The notes: generated from the sequence alone by a model not told the origin. Shown: positions 16,865 to 25,274, counted from the first letter of the stretch. The stretch is DNA of 64,000 nucleotides from Paramagnetospirillum magneticum AMB-1 (GCF_000009985.1 NC_007626.1:2356105-2420104), one strand, 5' to 3'. Program-made: numbers and translations.

Positions 16865-16993
16865 CCCATAGAATGTTTCTCGTTGAAATGATCGACTATG
16901 GGCACGACGTAGTTGCGGTGTCGATGCCCAGGCTGGCTGGGTTTTGTGACAGCCATCCAGGCCCAGCCAGCCACATTGCCCATCGATTTTCGC

Positions 16994-17236
16994 CTACCGC
17001 TCCTCAAGCAGGAATCCGCCGAACATAACCTTGACGTCAGCGTCAACCGCAGGAAACACGGTTTCCACAACCATTTCTCTTTCACTGATGATTCGACCAA
17101 CGAACGATGAACATTCATCGTTGTTGACGACGAATAAAATTCGACAATCTTTGCTAATTATGTCGTCACGGCATTCGTCGTCATCATCGATTAGGTTGCT
17201 AATCGGTATGATCATTCCAACTGCATTTTCAATCAT
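16994..17236 (-). CDS. Small acidic hypothetical protein, 80 aa
   Basis: The frame MIENAVGMIIPISNLIDDDDE...CRILFVVNNDECSSFVGRII...VMFGGFLLEER has a clear GGAG nine bases before its ATG and a protein-like mix of hydrophobic strands and acidic residues. It could be a small beta-rich protein. It follows the 159-residue gene at 17267 on the same strand with a 30-base gap, which supports a two-gene unit. No family is recognised. An overlapping plus-strand frame lacks a ribosome site. Confidence 0.55.
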   Translation of the reverse strand: MIENAVGMIIPISNLIDDDDECRDDIISKDCRILFVVNNDECSSFVGRIISEREMVVETVFPAVDADVKVMFGGFLLEER

Positions 17237-17266
17237 TACATATTACTCCAGAACTGATGCGACAGT

Positions 17267-17746
17267 TTAGCGTGATGAGCATTCCATTAAGGTATGGCAC
17301 TGATAGTGGACGGTCCCCCAGAAGCTTTCGGATATCGGCATGGAAAGGATGCCCCCAGCCTCTAAGACCTCGATGCCACCACATACGTCCCCTTGGAAAT
17401 CGGCAGCACCATCAGGGTCCATCTGGACCCATATCGCCTTTTCCTCTTCGCTCATGAGCAACCATTTGAGAGCAATGATCAGTTCCGGAGGCTGATCGCC
17501 ATCAGGTGACCATGGGTGGTTGATGACTTCAAACCGATCACCAGACCACTTGAACTCAATGTCACCATCTTCTGCTCTCACTCGAATTGGGGTTTCGCCG
17601 ACATCAATCATTGTGTGCATCAACGTTTCGTGCAGATCAAATTCGCACACCCTAATCTCCGGTATTTTTGATTGGCACCATCTACGCAAGTTAGCCGCAC
17701 AATTTTTGCAGGCAAACATATTTTGGAAATGTGCCGGTAAGCACAT
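17267..17746 (-). CDS. Hypothetical protein, 159 aa
   Basis: The frame reads ...CKNCAANLRRWCQSKIPEIR near the N-terminus (a possible zinc-binding CxxC) and an acidic, beta-like middle (RVRAEDGDIEFKWSGDRFEV). Composition is protein-like throughout, but no start has a good ribosome site; internal ATG codons near residues 10 and 43 are alternatives. It probably shares a transcript with the 80-residue gene. Function unknown. Confidence 0.5.
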   Translation of the reverse strand: MCLPAHFQNMFACKNCAANLRRWCQSKIPEIRVCEFDLHETLMHTMIDVGETPIRVRAEDGDIEFKWSGDRFEVINHPWSPDGDQPPELIIALKWLLMSEEEKAIWVQMDPDGAADFQGDVCGGIEVLEAGGILSMPISESFWGTVHYQCHTLMECSSR

Positions 17747-18157
17747 GGTAAGTGGCCGTTCAAACGTCCGTCAAACAAAAAGCGACAATGTAAAAACATT
17801 GTTATAATTAAATCGATTGATACAAAAACAGCCTGTTGGCGACGAATATAATTTTATACCTATCGTAGTCGGCTTTTTGGTTTGCAACCTGAACGATATG
17901 TCCGGCGTGTAGTGAGGAAGTAGTTGTGGCTTGAAAAAATATTTTCAGGCACCGAAAACTTCTTTGACATGCGTTACGCAGATGGCATGGCGGCGATGAC
18001 GCCTATAAAAACATGAATTAGGATGTTTTCTTGCGTGTATTAAGTCTGTATTTCTTGAACTATATAAATGTTTGCCATAAACGCCACTCATGAAACAAGG
18101 TTGAAAACATTATTTTTGCCTGATAATGGTTGTCGTGCCAACTGAAGGTAGCGTGCC
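17747..18157. other. AT-rich intergenic region
   Basis: A 411-bp AT-rich region between divergent genes. It must contain promoters for both, but I see no convincing ORF, hairpin or repeat. Confidence 0.4.
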
Positions 18158-19963
18158 ATGACAAATGATTTGAATGCAACCTGCGAAACTGATCACTCAG
18201 TGACCAGTTGCGAGTTTGAGGAAGATGCTCCACGCATAAACAAGCCGAGATTATTCAAATTAGCTGATGATGCTATTAAGCTGTGGCTTGAAACTGATTT
18301 GGCTGTCGCTCAAACTCGGAATGAACATGCCAGGGCAAAGTATGAAGGCATATTCCGGTTTGCATGGTCCGCGATAAACATCGACCCAGCCGCATTTAAG
18401 AACATCAACAAAGTGAAGGTTGATAAGCGTTGTGCCGACGATCCGTGGCGGCTACCGGTCAAGTACCTGCTTGAGATGACCAAGCGACTTTATTGCGAAA
18501 AGCACGGTTCGCCCGAGGCCAAGGCCGAATACCCATCATCAACGCTGGCCAAGGCCGTTGACCTTGTTCGCATCGCGGCCAAGGCTGGAATCGAGCCAGA
18601 TGGGTTCGGGGCGTGGTGGGACCAGTACAAGGGGGTGAACGACATTCTTGACCGGTTCAAGGTCAAGTCGGTTGCCCGACCCAAGTCGAAATCCGTGATC
18701 AGCTTGAGCAAGCGGCAGTGGCGGATCATCCAGCGTGCCGTGGTTGGTTTGGCGTCAGAGGATGAAAAGACCAAAGCCCGCGTCTTGGTCGAGGATGCGA
18801 TCCATAGCATCGACGAACCCGATGATGACGACAGCGAGAAAGTCGATGCTGTTGATGATGGTAACGATGCCCTTACGGCGGCAGACGACGAAACCGTGGA
18901 TGTCACTGATCATGAGGAACATTTGTCTGCTGATGAGCAGCTTGCCGACGATGATGGCGATACCGAAGACGATCCGCCGCCGTCTGGTGGCGAGTCTGTC
19001 CCTGCTGATGGCCGTTCGGACCACAAGGACTGCGAGTCCGAAGCCGAAGTGGCACTACCATCCACCCAGGTAAAAAAATCGGATGCAGAATTGATTGAGA
19101 CGGTGATATCTGCGGGAATTCGTCATTTCAGGTCACAAGCCATCCCCGCCTATGCGGAAGGTAAAGCTCTGCCTCATTCCCTGGTGGAATTGCTCAAAGC
19201 CATGGTTAAGACGGAAAAGGGGGCACGGTTAAAGACGATTAAGGCGGTGCTAGCGTTCCATGCTGAACATGCGTCAGCAAGACCGAAACCCAAAGCGAAC
19301 CAGGACGGTGAAACTGATCCTAACGACGATCCGCCGCCGTCTGGTGGTGAACCTCTCCCTACCGATGAACAGGGGGCAAATACGGAAACTGGTGCCCTTG
19401 GTCAACGGACTGACAAGGTCGTTGCACCTCAGAATGCGGCCGAAGCCATCGAGGCCGAAGCCAAACGCTTGGTCGCGACAATGCCACTCAATCGAATGGA
19501 CCCTGGAGAAGTGAAGATATTTGGTGCTTGGCTCAATGACCACGCTGACCAGAAACTAATTTATGGTCTGGCGGTCAACGCATACACGCTTAACACCGAT
19601 ATCGACCGGAGATATGGCCCGCTTGATTACCAGTTCAATGAAATTGTAAGTCGCATTGTGAGGATGCTTGCCGATGGAAAAGGCATCTACTTCAACGATG
19701 ATCTACATGTTTATTATGACCATAGTGAACCGGTCAAAGATTGGAATGGAAATAATCCGGCATGGATTGCAATGGCTCATATAGACGACATCGGGGCAAC
19801 ATACTTCAGGGGATTTAAATCCAAAAAGGATGCAATAATTTTTGGGAGTGAAACCCCCGTCGCCATTTTCAAGAAGGCGAACGATTTCGGGACGTTTGAC
19901 ATCTACTCAGACCCGCATAAGTGGCTGAGCAAGCACTACACCCATATCCCGCATGATTTTTGA
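18158..19963 (+). CDS. Large hypothetical protein with acidic linkers, 601 aa
   Basis: This protein has three blocks. Residues 30-215 are helical and basic (HARAKYEGIFRFAWSAINID ... SLSKRQWRIIQRAVVGLA). A very acidic linker (about 217-290) follows, then a helical segment (305-380), a second acidic linker, and a C-terminal domain (430-601) with aromatic-rich strands (YFNDDLHVYYDHSEP, WNGNNPAWIAMAHIDDIGAT). The motif DDPPPSGGE occurs in both linkers, at about 273 and 390, showing an internal duplication. The ATG at 18158 has GAAGG nine bases upstream. I recognise no family. The linker-separated layout suggests a scaffolding or DNA-associated protein, but nothing in the sequence fixes a function. 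Confidence 0.75.
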   Translation: MTNDLNATCETDHSVTSCEFEEDAPRINKPRLFKLADDAIKLWLETDLAVAQTRNEHARAKYEGIFRFAWSAINIDPAAFKNINKVKVDKRCADDPWRLPVKYLLEMTKRLYCEKHGSPEAKAEYPSSTLAKAVDLVRIAAKAGIEPDGFGAWWDQYKGVNDILDRFKVKSVARPKSKSVISLSKRQWRIIQRAVVGLASEDEKTKARVLVEDAIHSIDEPDDDDSEKVDAVDDGNDALTAADDETVDVTDHEEHLSADEQLADDDGDTEDDPPPSGGESVPADGRSDHKDCESEAEVALPSTQVKKSDAELIETVISAGIRHFRSQAIPAYAEGKALPHSLVELLKAMVKTEKGARLKTIKAVLAFHAEHASARPKPKANQDGETDPNDDPPPSGGEPLPTDEQGANTETGALGQRTDKVVAPQNAAEAIEAEAKRLVATMPLNRMDPGEVKIFGAWLNDHADQKLIYGLAVNAYTLNTDIDRRYGPLDYQFNEIVSRIVRMLADGKGIYFNDDLHVYYDHSEPVKDWNGNNPAWIAMAHIDDIGATYFRGFKSKKDAIIFGSETPVAIFKKANDFGTFDIYSDPHKWLSKHYTHIPHDF

Positions 19964-20064
19964 GCATACAAAGATTGCCCGCTTGAACCCGCCGCGATAT
20001 GATGCCAGCAGCAAATTAACTGTGGCTACATGAGCCACACGGGTAACTTAATGGAGCTTGATAC

Positions 20065-20457
20065 ATGTCGTTTCTCGACAAACTGAAAGCAGCACCGGCC
20101 CCGACCCGCGTGCCTGTGGCGTCCAAAAGCACCCCAGTCACCCGGTTCGTCAAGAAGGTGCGTGAGCAGCAGGAAATGGTTCAGGCTGCCATTGACGGTG
20201 GTGAGATCAATTCCCGCACCGCTTGGTTCGTGAAGTCTGGAGATGCCTACAAATTCAAGATTTTGCGGTCACCGTTGTCGGTCGATGGAACCGAATGGTT
20301 TGAGGCTGCAAACCTTGCCGATCTGAAGGGTATCTATCAGGGCATCATCGATGCGGCCAATGGCGGCGACGAAAAGTTGGTCAAGTTGATCTACGAACGT
20401 TCCGAAATTGATAAAGTGGTCGCCGAGAAAAAAGGTATCGGCCGCAAAAAGAAGTAA
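20065..20457 (+). CDS. Hypothetical protein, 130 aa
   Basis: A basic protein beginning MSFLDKLKAAPAPTRVPVAS, with a helical segment (TRFVKKVREQQEMVQAAIDG), a central W/F-rich strand region (RTAWFVKSGDAYKFKI) and a lysine-rich end. Its layout (linker, helix, W-F-V-K-x-G-D strand, helix) recalls the DUF6641-like gene at 23026, so the two may be distant relatives found on mobile elements. A strong rho-independent terminator begins 20 bases after the stop. The function is unknown; single-stranded-DNA or RNA binding would fit the basic charge but is a guess. Confidence 0.75.
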   Translation: MSFLDKLKAAPAPTRVPVASKSTPVTRFVKKVREQQEMVQAAIDGGEINSRTAWFVKSGDAYKFKILRSPLSVDGTEWFEAANLADLKGIYQGIIDAANGGDEKLVKLIYERSEIDKVVAEKKGIGRKKK

Positions 20458-20477
20458 TTGGCCAATTCACAAATTAG

Positions 20478-20507
20478 CCCCGGCGGAGAAATTCGCCGGG
20501 GTTTTTT
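20478..20507 (+). terminator. Rho-independent terminator
   Basis: A perfect 8-bp stem (ccccggcg / cgccgggg) with an 8-nt loop is followed by six T. It ends the transcript of the gene at 20065. Confidence 0.9.
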
Positions 20508-20545
20508 CATGCGTGGCATTCACGCGGTTTAAAAACAGAATCACG

Positions 20546-20573
20546 CCATCAAACTGATAAATACCAGTTTGAT
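20546..20573. promoter_or_regulatory. Inverted repeat upstream of the methylase gene
   Basis: The arms ccatcaaactg and cagtttgatgg match over 11 bp around a short AT-rich spacer (ataaatac), ending 11 bases before the methylase ATG. The position over the probable ribosome-binding region suggests either an operator or a hairpin that limits translation. Confidence 0.5.
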
Positions 20574-20584
20574 GGTGACATTTG

Positions 20585-21415
20585 ATGGCAATTTTTCGAT
20601 ATCCAGGTGGCAAAGAGAGAGGCAAGCAGACAATTATTTCCTTCATCCCTGATGACGTGGATGAAGTTTGCTCTCCCTTCCTCGGGGGTGGTGCCGTCGA
20701 ACTGGACCTGGGTCAACGCGGCATCCGAGTGCATGGATACGATCTGTTTGAACCACTGGTGAACTGCTGGCAGCAGATTGGGATTGATGCAGGTGCTGTC
20801 GCCGATGCTGCCCGCCAATATCATCCATTGGATCGGGATGGTTTCTACCAGCTTCAGAAAACGTACTTCTCCATCCCCGACCCGGTGATGCAGGCTGGTG
20901 CCTACTTCGCACTCAATCGGGCTTCATATTCTGGTCTGACATTTTCAGGGGGCTACTCTGGGGAAAGATTCACCACATCCTGTATCAACAAATTGGCACG
21001 AACCACGATCCCCAATATCAGCATCCAGCAGGCCGACTTCTCAACCAGCCTATCGTGGCACCCTGATGCCTTTGCCTACCTTGATCCGCCCTACCTCCTG
21101 CCCCCCGAAAAATCCAACCTCTATGGAATCAAAGGTGATGCCCACCGGAACTTCGATCACGTTCGACTCGCTGATGTTCTTCGGTCGCGACCAGGATGCT
21201 GGTTGCTCTCTTACAACAACGACGAAACTGTCCGACGGCTCTATGAGGGTTTCGCCATGGTGTCGGCCAGTTGGGCATACGGCACCGGCAAGGTCGGGGC
21301 CGAGCTATTGGTGTTTTCCCATAACCTGGCCGACGCAGTAGGCATGACCCCATTGGGTCGTCGATTCAGTTGTTCATGGCATCGCGACGATGACCAGATG
21401 ATCCAGGTCGCCTGA
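20585..21415 (+). CDS. D12-class (Dam-like) adenine-N6 DNA methyltransferase
   Basis: A 276-residue methylase with the D12 order of motifs: FRYPGGKERG at the N-terminus, the SAM-binding SPFLGGGAVELDL (about 30-42), YFALNRASYSG (108-117), and catalytic DPPY at 167-170. Dam, M.DpnII and phage T4 Dam belong to this class. No endonuclease gene is adjacent, so it looks like an orphan methylase that may protect or mark island DNA or affect host gene regulation. The target sequence cannot be read from the protein. The ATG at 20585 follows an in-frame TTG and has a weak ribosome site. An operator-like repeat lies just upstream: ccatcaaactg...cagtttgatgg (20546-20573) is an 11-bp inverted repeat and may control expression. 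Confidence 0.88.
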   Translation: MAIFRYPGGKERGKQTIISFIPDDVDEVCSPFLGGGAVELDLGQRGIRVHGYDLFEPLVNCWQQIGIDAGAVADAARQYHPLDRDGFYQLQKTYFSIPDPVMQAGAYFALNRASYSGLTFSGGYSGERFTTSCINKLARTTIPNISIQQADFSTSLSWHPDAFAYLDPPYLLPPEKSNLYGIKGDAHRNFDHVRLADVLRSRPGCWLLSYNNDETVRRLYEGFAMVSASWAYGTGKVGAELLVFSHNLADAVGMTPLGRRFSCSWHRDDDQMIQVA

Positions 21416-21475
21416 TTAAACAGTCACGTCGAGATGGAGCATGACGCCGGATGGGAAACATCAGCCACAGGTCAT

Positions 21476-21904
21476 TTAGTCATGTTCGATTGATAGCCTT
21501 GAAATGGTCAACTCTATTTCATCAATCAACTTTCGCCTCGTCACAGGTTTCACAATGTATCCATCAACATGATGGGCTTTTGCGAGCATAATTGCCTCTG
21601 GGCAGTCCTGGACTGTTACCATTATAAAAATACAATGCGGCGTCATATTTCTAACAAACTCGAGCAACTGCAAACCATCAACATTTCCCATTGACCAGTC
21701 AGAAAGAATTATATCTGGCAATCTCTCCATGCTATTTAAAAGCTCAATAGCTTCTTCACCGCTACTTACGGATAATATATTGCTAAATGAATTCGCCAAT
21801 AAAAGCTTGTGAATAATTTTATTAGTTGTGGCACAGTCCTCAACAACTAATATTGAAAAGTCAAGAAGGTGAGCCGGATACGGCTGGTTTCTGGGATGCG
21901 ACAT
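21476..21904 (-). CDS. CheY-like single-domain response regulator
   Basis: A 142-residue receiver protein with no output domain. ILVVEDC holds the acidic pair (E22, D23), D69 in IILSDWSM is the phosphorylation site, T97 and K119 (VKPVTRR) complete the active site. It could be a phosphate relay or chemotaxis-type regulator serving the island's orphan kinases at 8910 and 14093, or the chemoreceptors near 31-38 kb. The start at 21904 is decided by GGAG seven bases upstream; longer frames from a GTG at 21976 add 24 residues without a ribosome site. Confidence 0.88.
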   Translation of the reverse strand: MSHPRNQPYPAHLLDFSILVVEDCATTNKIIHKLLLANSFSNILSVSSGEEAIELLNSMERLPDIILSDWSMGNVDGLQLLEFVRNMTPHCIFIMVTVQDCPEAIMLAKAHHVDGYIVKPVTRRKLIDEIELTISRLSIEHD

Positions 21905-21996
21905 CTCACCACTCCATAATGGTGCGGTCTCAAGGAAATTTTGAGGCGGCATTGTGATGGATGACAAATTGAACACGCACGTCCCATTTGGGTGGT

Positions 21997-22242
21997 CTAT
22001 CCGCCCTTGACCAACACCACGGTATCAAAATTTTGCTCCACCCAAAAGACGGATGGACAACTTCTTCGTCGCGGCATGAGCGTAGCAGTCCCCACCCATG
22101 ATCGGACCATAATAGAACGATAGCAGATATACATTACATGCCCCACGGGACCATCGAGTTGGCGGTTAATGATGATGACCGCATGTTCCAATGCATCGCG
22201 ATATCGACAGAATGCAAACTCGCCATGAAATAGGTATTTCAT
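21997..22242 (-). CDS. Possible small hypothetical protein, 81 aa
   Basis: The frame MKYLFHGEFAFCRYRDALEH-AVIIINRQLDGPVGHVMY has plausible protein composition, but there is no good ribosome site and the second half (VGTATLMPRRRSCPSV) is less convincing. The rest of 21905-22359 shows nothing else. I give it as a possible gene only. Confidence 0.3.
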   Translation of the reverse strand: MKYLFHGEFAFCRYRDALEHAVIIINRQLDGPVGHVMYICYRSIMVRSWVGTATLMPRRRSCPSVFWVEQNFDTVVLVKGG

Positions 22243-22359
22243 GATGAGTTGCTGTTTACTGCATATTTTTCAATGGGGTGGCCTTGGCCGATTTATTCGC
22301 GGATGCTATACTCGTTTTAAAGTTATCTACTGCTTTAATTTTATGATGAGTTGGCGATC

Positions 22360-22942
22360 ATGGCAGGCAAGCAGGCGAAGGTTCTTACAGCGACCCAAAT
22401 CTCGACAGTTTTGCTTCACCTCGGATCAACCCGTCATGGCTTCCGTGATCGGGTCATGTTCTTGTTGTCGGCCAAGGCCGGGATGAGGGCCAAAGAAATC
22501 GCCATGATCACATGGTCGATGCTGCTGACCGCTACCGGCGAAGTGGGCGACATGATCCACCTGGAGGATAAAGCCACCAAAAGGTCGTCTGGCCGTTCGA
22601 TCCCAATAAACCGCGAATTAAGGTCGGCACTGGTCGAACTGCATGGTCAGGGGAATTCGCAGTCCAGACCATCCCGTAATTTTTTCGGAACGCGGTATAG
22701 GGATGACGGCGAACACCGTCGTCGCGTGGTTCTCCCGCCTTTATGATCGCCTCGGATTTCTGGGATGCTCATCGCATAGTGGACGACGGACGTTCGTCAC
22801 CAACGCGGCCCGAAAGGTTGGACAGGCCGGTGGTTCTTTGCGTGATGTCCAACAACTTGCAGGACATCGCAGTCTGGCGATGACGGCCCGTTACATCGAG
22901 TCCGATTCGGATTCGCAGCGGCGGCTGGTCAACTTGATCTGA
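22360..22942 (+). pseudogene. Frameshifted tyrosine recombinase (XerC/D-like)
   Basis: The first frame (MAGKQAKVLTATQISTVLLH...) carries box I with its arginine in AKAGMRAKEIAMITW and reaches about ALVELHG. The second half continues in the +1 frame: PVIFSERGIGMTANTVVAWF, then box II in SSHSGRRTFVTNAARK, QLAGHRSLAMTARYIES with H-R and the nucleophile tyrosine. The frames overlap at about 22640-22670 around cagggg. Joined, they give a normal short recombinase of about 190 residues with all catalytic residues. Either one base was lost in the genome, or the sequence has an error; a programmed shift has no obvious slippery site. This is a second recombinase in addition to the island integrase. Confidence 0.75.
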
Positions 22943-23025
22943 TCACCGCAGTACGAGGTCGTCGGAATCATTCGGGGCAGGTTGATCACCAACCTGCCCC
23001 GGTATCGCGATCCGATGATGATCTG

Positions 23026-23463
23026 TTACTCGACCTTGTGGCGGCGGTGCTTTGCCTTGATGCGGGCAGCCTCCAGAGGTTCATCGAGTTCCCCGGCCTT
23101 CACGGCAGTAGCGATCTGCTCCAGCACTTTGATTGCATCGGCGTTGGTCTTGCCCGCAATCACGGTGTTGGCCATCCCCTGTCCCTGGAGTTCAACCACG
23201 GTGCGACCATACCTGATTTCCAGCAGCAGGGTGCCGTCGTTGGCCGACTTCCAGAACCAAGCCTGGGGCGGACGACTGATGCTCTGCCGCGTGTTGCCGT
23301 TTTCGGCACCCTTGGAATAGCGAACCCGTTCGACGGTGAAGCCGGGATTCTTCAGCAGTTCGACCTGATTCTGGATGCCATCCAGCACAACCTGCCGGGG
23401 GGTCTTTTTCCGGGCTTCGGAAACCAGAATCTTCTTTTCGTCGGAAAACTTAAGCTGCAACAT
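23026..23463 (-). CDS. DUF6641-like hypothetical protein
   Basis: A 145-residue protein: LQLKFSDEKKILVSEARKKT, then RRVxY-like strands, PPQAWFWKSANDGTLLLEIR-YGRTVVEL in the middle, and a helical end (AIKVLEQIATAVKAGELDEPLEAARIKAK). This layout, with W-F-W-K followed by R-Y-G and a C-terminal A-G-E-L-D helix, matches what I recall of DUF6641 proteins found on phage-like and integrative elements. Function unknown. The start at 23463 follows GGAGG by five bases. Confidence 0.65.
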   Translation of the reverse strand: MLQLKFSDEKKILVSEARKKTPRQVVLDGIQNQVELLKNPGFTVERVRYSKGAENGNTRQSISRPPQAWFWKSANDGTLLLEIRYGRTVVELQGQGMANTVIAGKTNADAIKVLEQIATAVKAGELDEPLEAARIKAKHRRHKVE

Positions 23464-23936
23464 AATAGCCTCCATACGTTAACCTTGAAAGCATGATAAG
23501 GCCGTAATTAATAAAGGCCAATATAGCGGCATTAATATATTTCATGATATGGCCGCACGGCCACATGATGCCAACTAATCAAATCACACATACAGACATA
23601 CGGCGATGCGTTGCTGCATTGACGCATCAGTGCTGGACTTCGCTGGAGATTGTTAGGTCTGACAGGTGACCGCATTTAGCGTCACATTGAGATGATAACA
23701 ATCCACGTTCAGTAAATGTCTGGATTAATCAGCCATGCATCATGATGTTCATAAGATGGATATTCATTGGACTACTTGCCATCAGCAAATAACAAACAAA
23801 TTGCCGATTCATGTTAGCCGATTCGAAAATGGCTTCGTCGAGGCCATGAAACGCCTTCGGCTACTCCATATGAAACGGCATGAGCCGCCATAGGCGTAGT
23901 CGATCTGATCCCCTGCCGGGGGCAGGGTGGTGTTGT
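23464..23936. other. Intergenic region without recognised genes
   Basis: This AT-rich stretch contains no ORF with a ribosome site. Short palindromes occur (acgccttcggc..., ctgccgggggcag), related to the repeats that follow. Confidence 0.4.
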
Positions 23937-24110
23937 GACGAACGAAGGGAACGAGTTGTCGGTGTTGGACCTGAACCACATGAGTTGAAATCCATGATGA
24001 CGCCGAAGGCGTCTTGGTTTTGGGACCAACGAAGGAAATGAGTTGTTCATTTTGTCATGACGCCGCAGGCGTCTTGGTCTTGGACAGACGAAAGGAGTGA
24101 GTTGTCCGTG
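23937..24110. repeat. Roughly 60-bp repeat units with small palindromes
   Basis: Two copies spaced exactly 60 bases apart begin at 23998 and 24058. Each has a palindrome tgacgccg(a/c)aggcgtcttggt followed about 30 bases later by gacgaaaggagtgagttgt-like sequence. A partial third copy of the second block lies at 23937-23962. No protein is coded. The units could be remnants of a small non-autonomous element or structured RNA; they are too few and have no spacers of a CRISPR type. Confidence 0.55.
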
Positions 24111-24145
24111 TTGAATGTGGCTAATCTGTGATTAGCTGGAGTGCG

Positions 24146-24209
24146 ACTTAGTCTATATTGGATACCAACATAGACTAAGTCCAACTTTTTAGTCAACAAT
24201 ATAGACTAA
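24146..24209. promoter_or_regulatory. Operator-like palindrome cluster
   Basis: A perfect 11-bp inverted repeat (acttagtctat / atagactaagt, spacer 13) at 24146-24180 is followed by a second one with the same core (ttagtc / gactaa) at 24189-24209. The repeated half-site is TAGTCtaTA. The cluster lies 40-100 bases before the gene at 24248, where a repressor would cover the promoter. Confidence 0.65.
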
Positions 24210-24247
24210 CTCAGGAGATAACCAGAAACAAAGGACACATCACAATC

Positions 24248-24787
24248 ATGTATGAACTCGACTATTTTTGCGTATTTCGGGAAGAACCAAGAGATATCCC
24301 GAAAAAAGGACATAAATCATTGGCATTCAGTTCGCGGTATCAGTTTAGCGGACATATCGAAATTGACGGCACTGAGTACACCGTCAAATTCAGCAGCTAC
24401 GATGACCTCAACAAGCTGATAGACGGAACCTACAAATCCAAGGCATCGTTTGTTGATATATACAAAATATACACAAAAGCAATCCGCCTTGAAGCCAGAA
24501 CATATTTCAGTCCGGTTATCACCAAGGAAAAGGGGCGATGTGGACAATGGACCTTGCTTGGTCGCGGCGATACGGCGTGCGTACCTTATTTGGTTATGTC
24601 GATCCCCAGCCCTGGTCGGATCGAGGTGGATTTGATGGCAATGGATTTCAACGGCGAATCAACCCGCCTCAAAACCCTAACCACCAAGCCAGGAGGGATT
24701 GTCATGCGAATGGGGGCAAAGATGCGTTGGGTCTGGCGTCGGACCAAGGTTGATTCAGAAACCAATCTAACGCCGGAAGCAGCGTGA
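24248..24787 (+). CDS. Hypothetical protein, 179 aa
   Basis: The protein begins MYELDYFCVFREEPRDIPKK and has alternating strand and helix segments (YQFSGHIEIDGTEYTVKF, SFVDIYKIYTKAIRLEAR) and a basic C-terminal part (RMGAKMRWVWRRTK). No signal peptide or membrane segment is seen and I recognise no family. AAAGGA lies 11 bases before the ATG. The double palindrome upstream suggests tight control by a dedicated repressor. Confidence 0.65.
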   Translation: MYELDYFCVFREEPRDIPKKGHKSLAFSSRYQFSGHIEIDGTEYTVKFSSYDDLNKLIDGTYKSKASFVDIYKIYTKAIRLEARTYFSPVITKEKGRCGQWTLLGRGDTACVPYLVMSIPSPGRIEVDLMAMDFNGESTRLKTLTTKPGGIVMRMGAKMRWVWRRTKVDSETNLTPEAA

Positions 24788-24828
24788 TCATGAATGTGGT
24801 GTGGCAGGAGGTTCCCCCTCCTGCCACA

Positions 24829-25137
24829 TCACCTCACCCGACGCCAGATTTCGGTCCATGCTTCATTCTCAAGAATCTTAAGTGCCTTGACACCTTCTTG
24901 CAGTTCCTTGATCTGAATTTCATCGGAACAAAGAACCGCAGCTTCATTGGTCGAATCAATTACCTCAGTCACATTCGAAACCAATGCCAAAAGTGCTTCG
25001 GTTGATATTCGACGGCTTCTCGATTTTGAACTACTCAAGTAGCTCTGGCTTCTGTTTAACCATTCACCAAAATCGCGACCCGAAGTTACAATTCCCAACG
25101 AATGAAACTCTTTATATATCTCTTCTAATTTTCGCAT
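24829..25137 (-). CDS. DUF6626-like small protein
   Basis: A 102-residue protein, MRKLEEIYKEFHSLGIVTSG-RDFGEWLNRSQSYLSSSKSR, followed by STEALLALVSNVTEVI and a helical end. The helix-turn-helix-like first half with S-Y-L/Y-x-S matches my memory of DUF6626, small proteins of unknown function common in alphaproteobacteria. The pattern resembles a DNA-binding domain that lost its usual sequence signature. The ATG at 25137 has AGGAG six to seven bases upstream. Confidence 0.6.
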   Translation of the reverse strand: MRKLEEIYKEFHSLGIVTSGRDFGEWLNRSQSYLSSSKSRSRRISTEALLALVSNVTEVIDSTNEAAVLCSDEIQIKELQEGVKALKILENEAWTEIWRRVR

Positions 25138-25274
25138 GAACGACTCCTGCTGTTGCAGGTGTATTTATCCCAGCAGCGAATACCTTCATGGATGTGAATT
25201 TATTTTGACCGCCCAAATTGGCCGACACATTCAAACCTGATATTGTTCCCGCCCACATCCTGGGAGGGAGCATC

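Noticed and set aside
22640..22670. Programmed frameshift in the second recombinase
   Set aside because: The overlap lacks a heptameric slippery site or a following hairpin that I can see, and recombinases of this group are not known to use frameshifting.
23937..24110. CRISPR array
   Set aside because: Only two full repeat units with near-identical, non-unique intervening sequence and no cas genes anywhere in the window.
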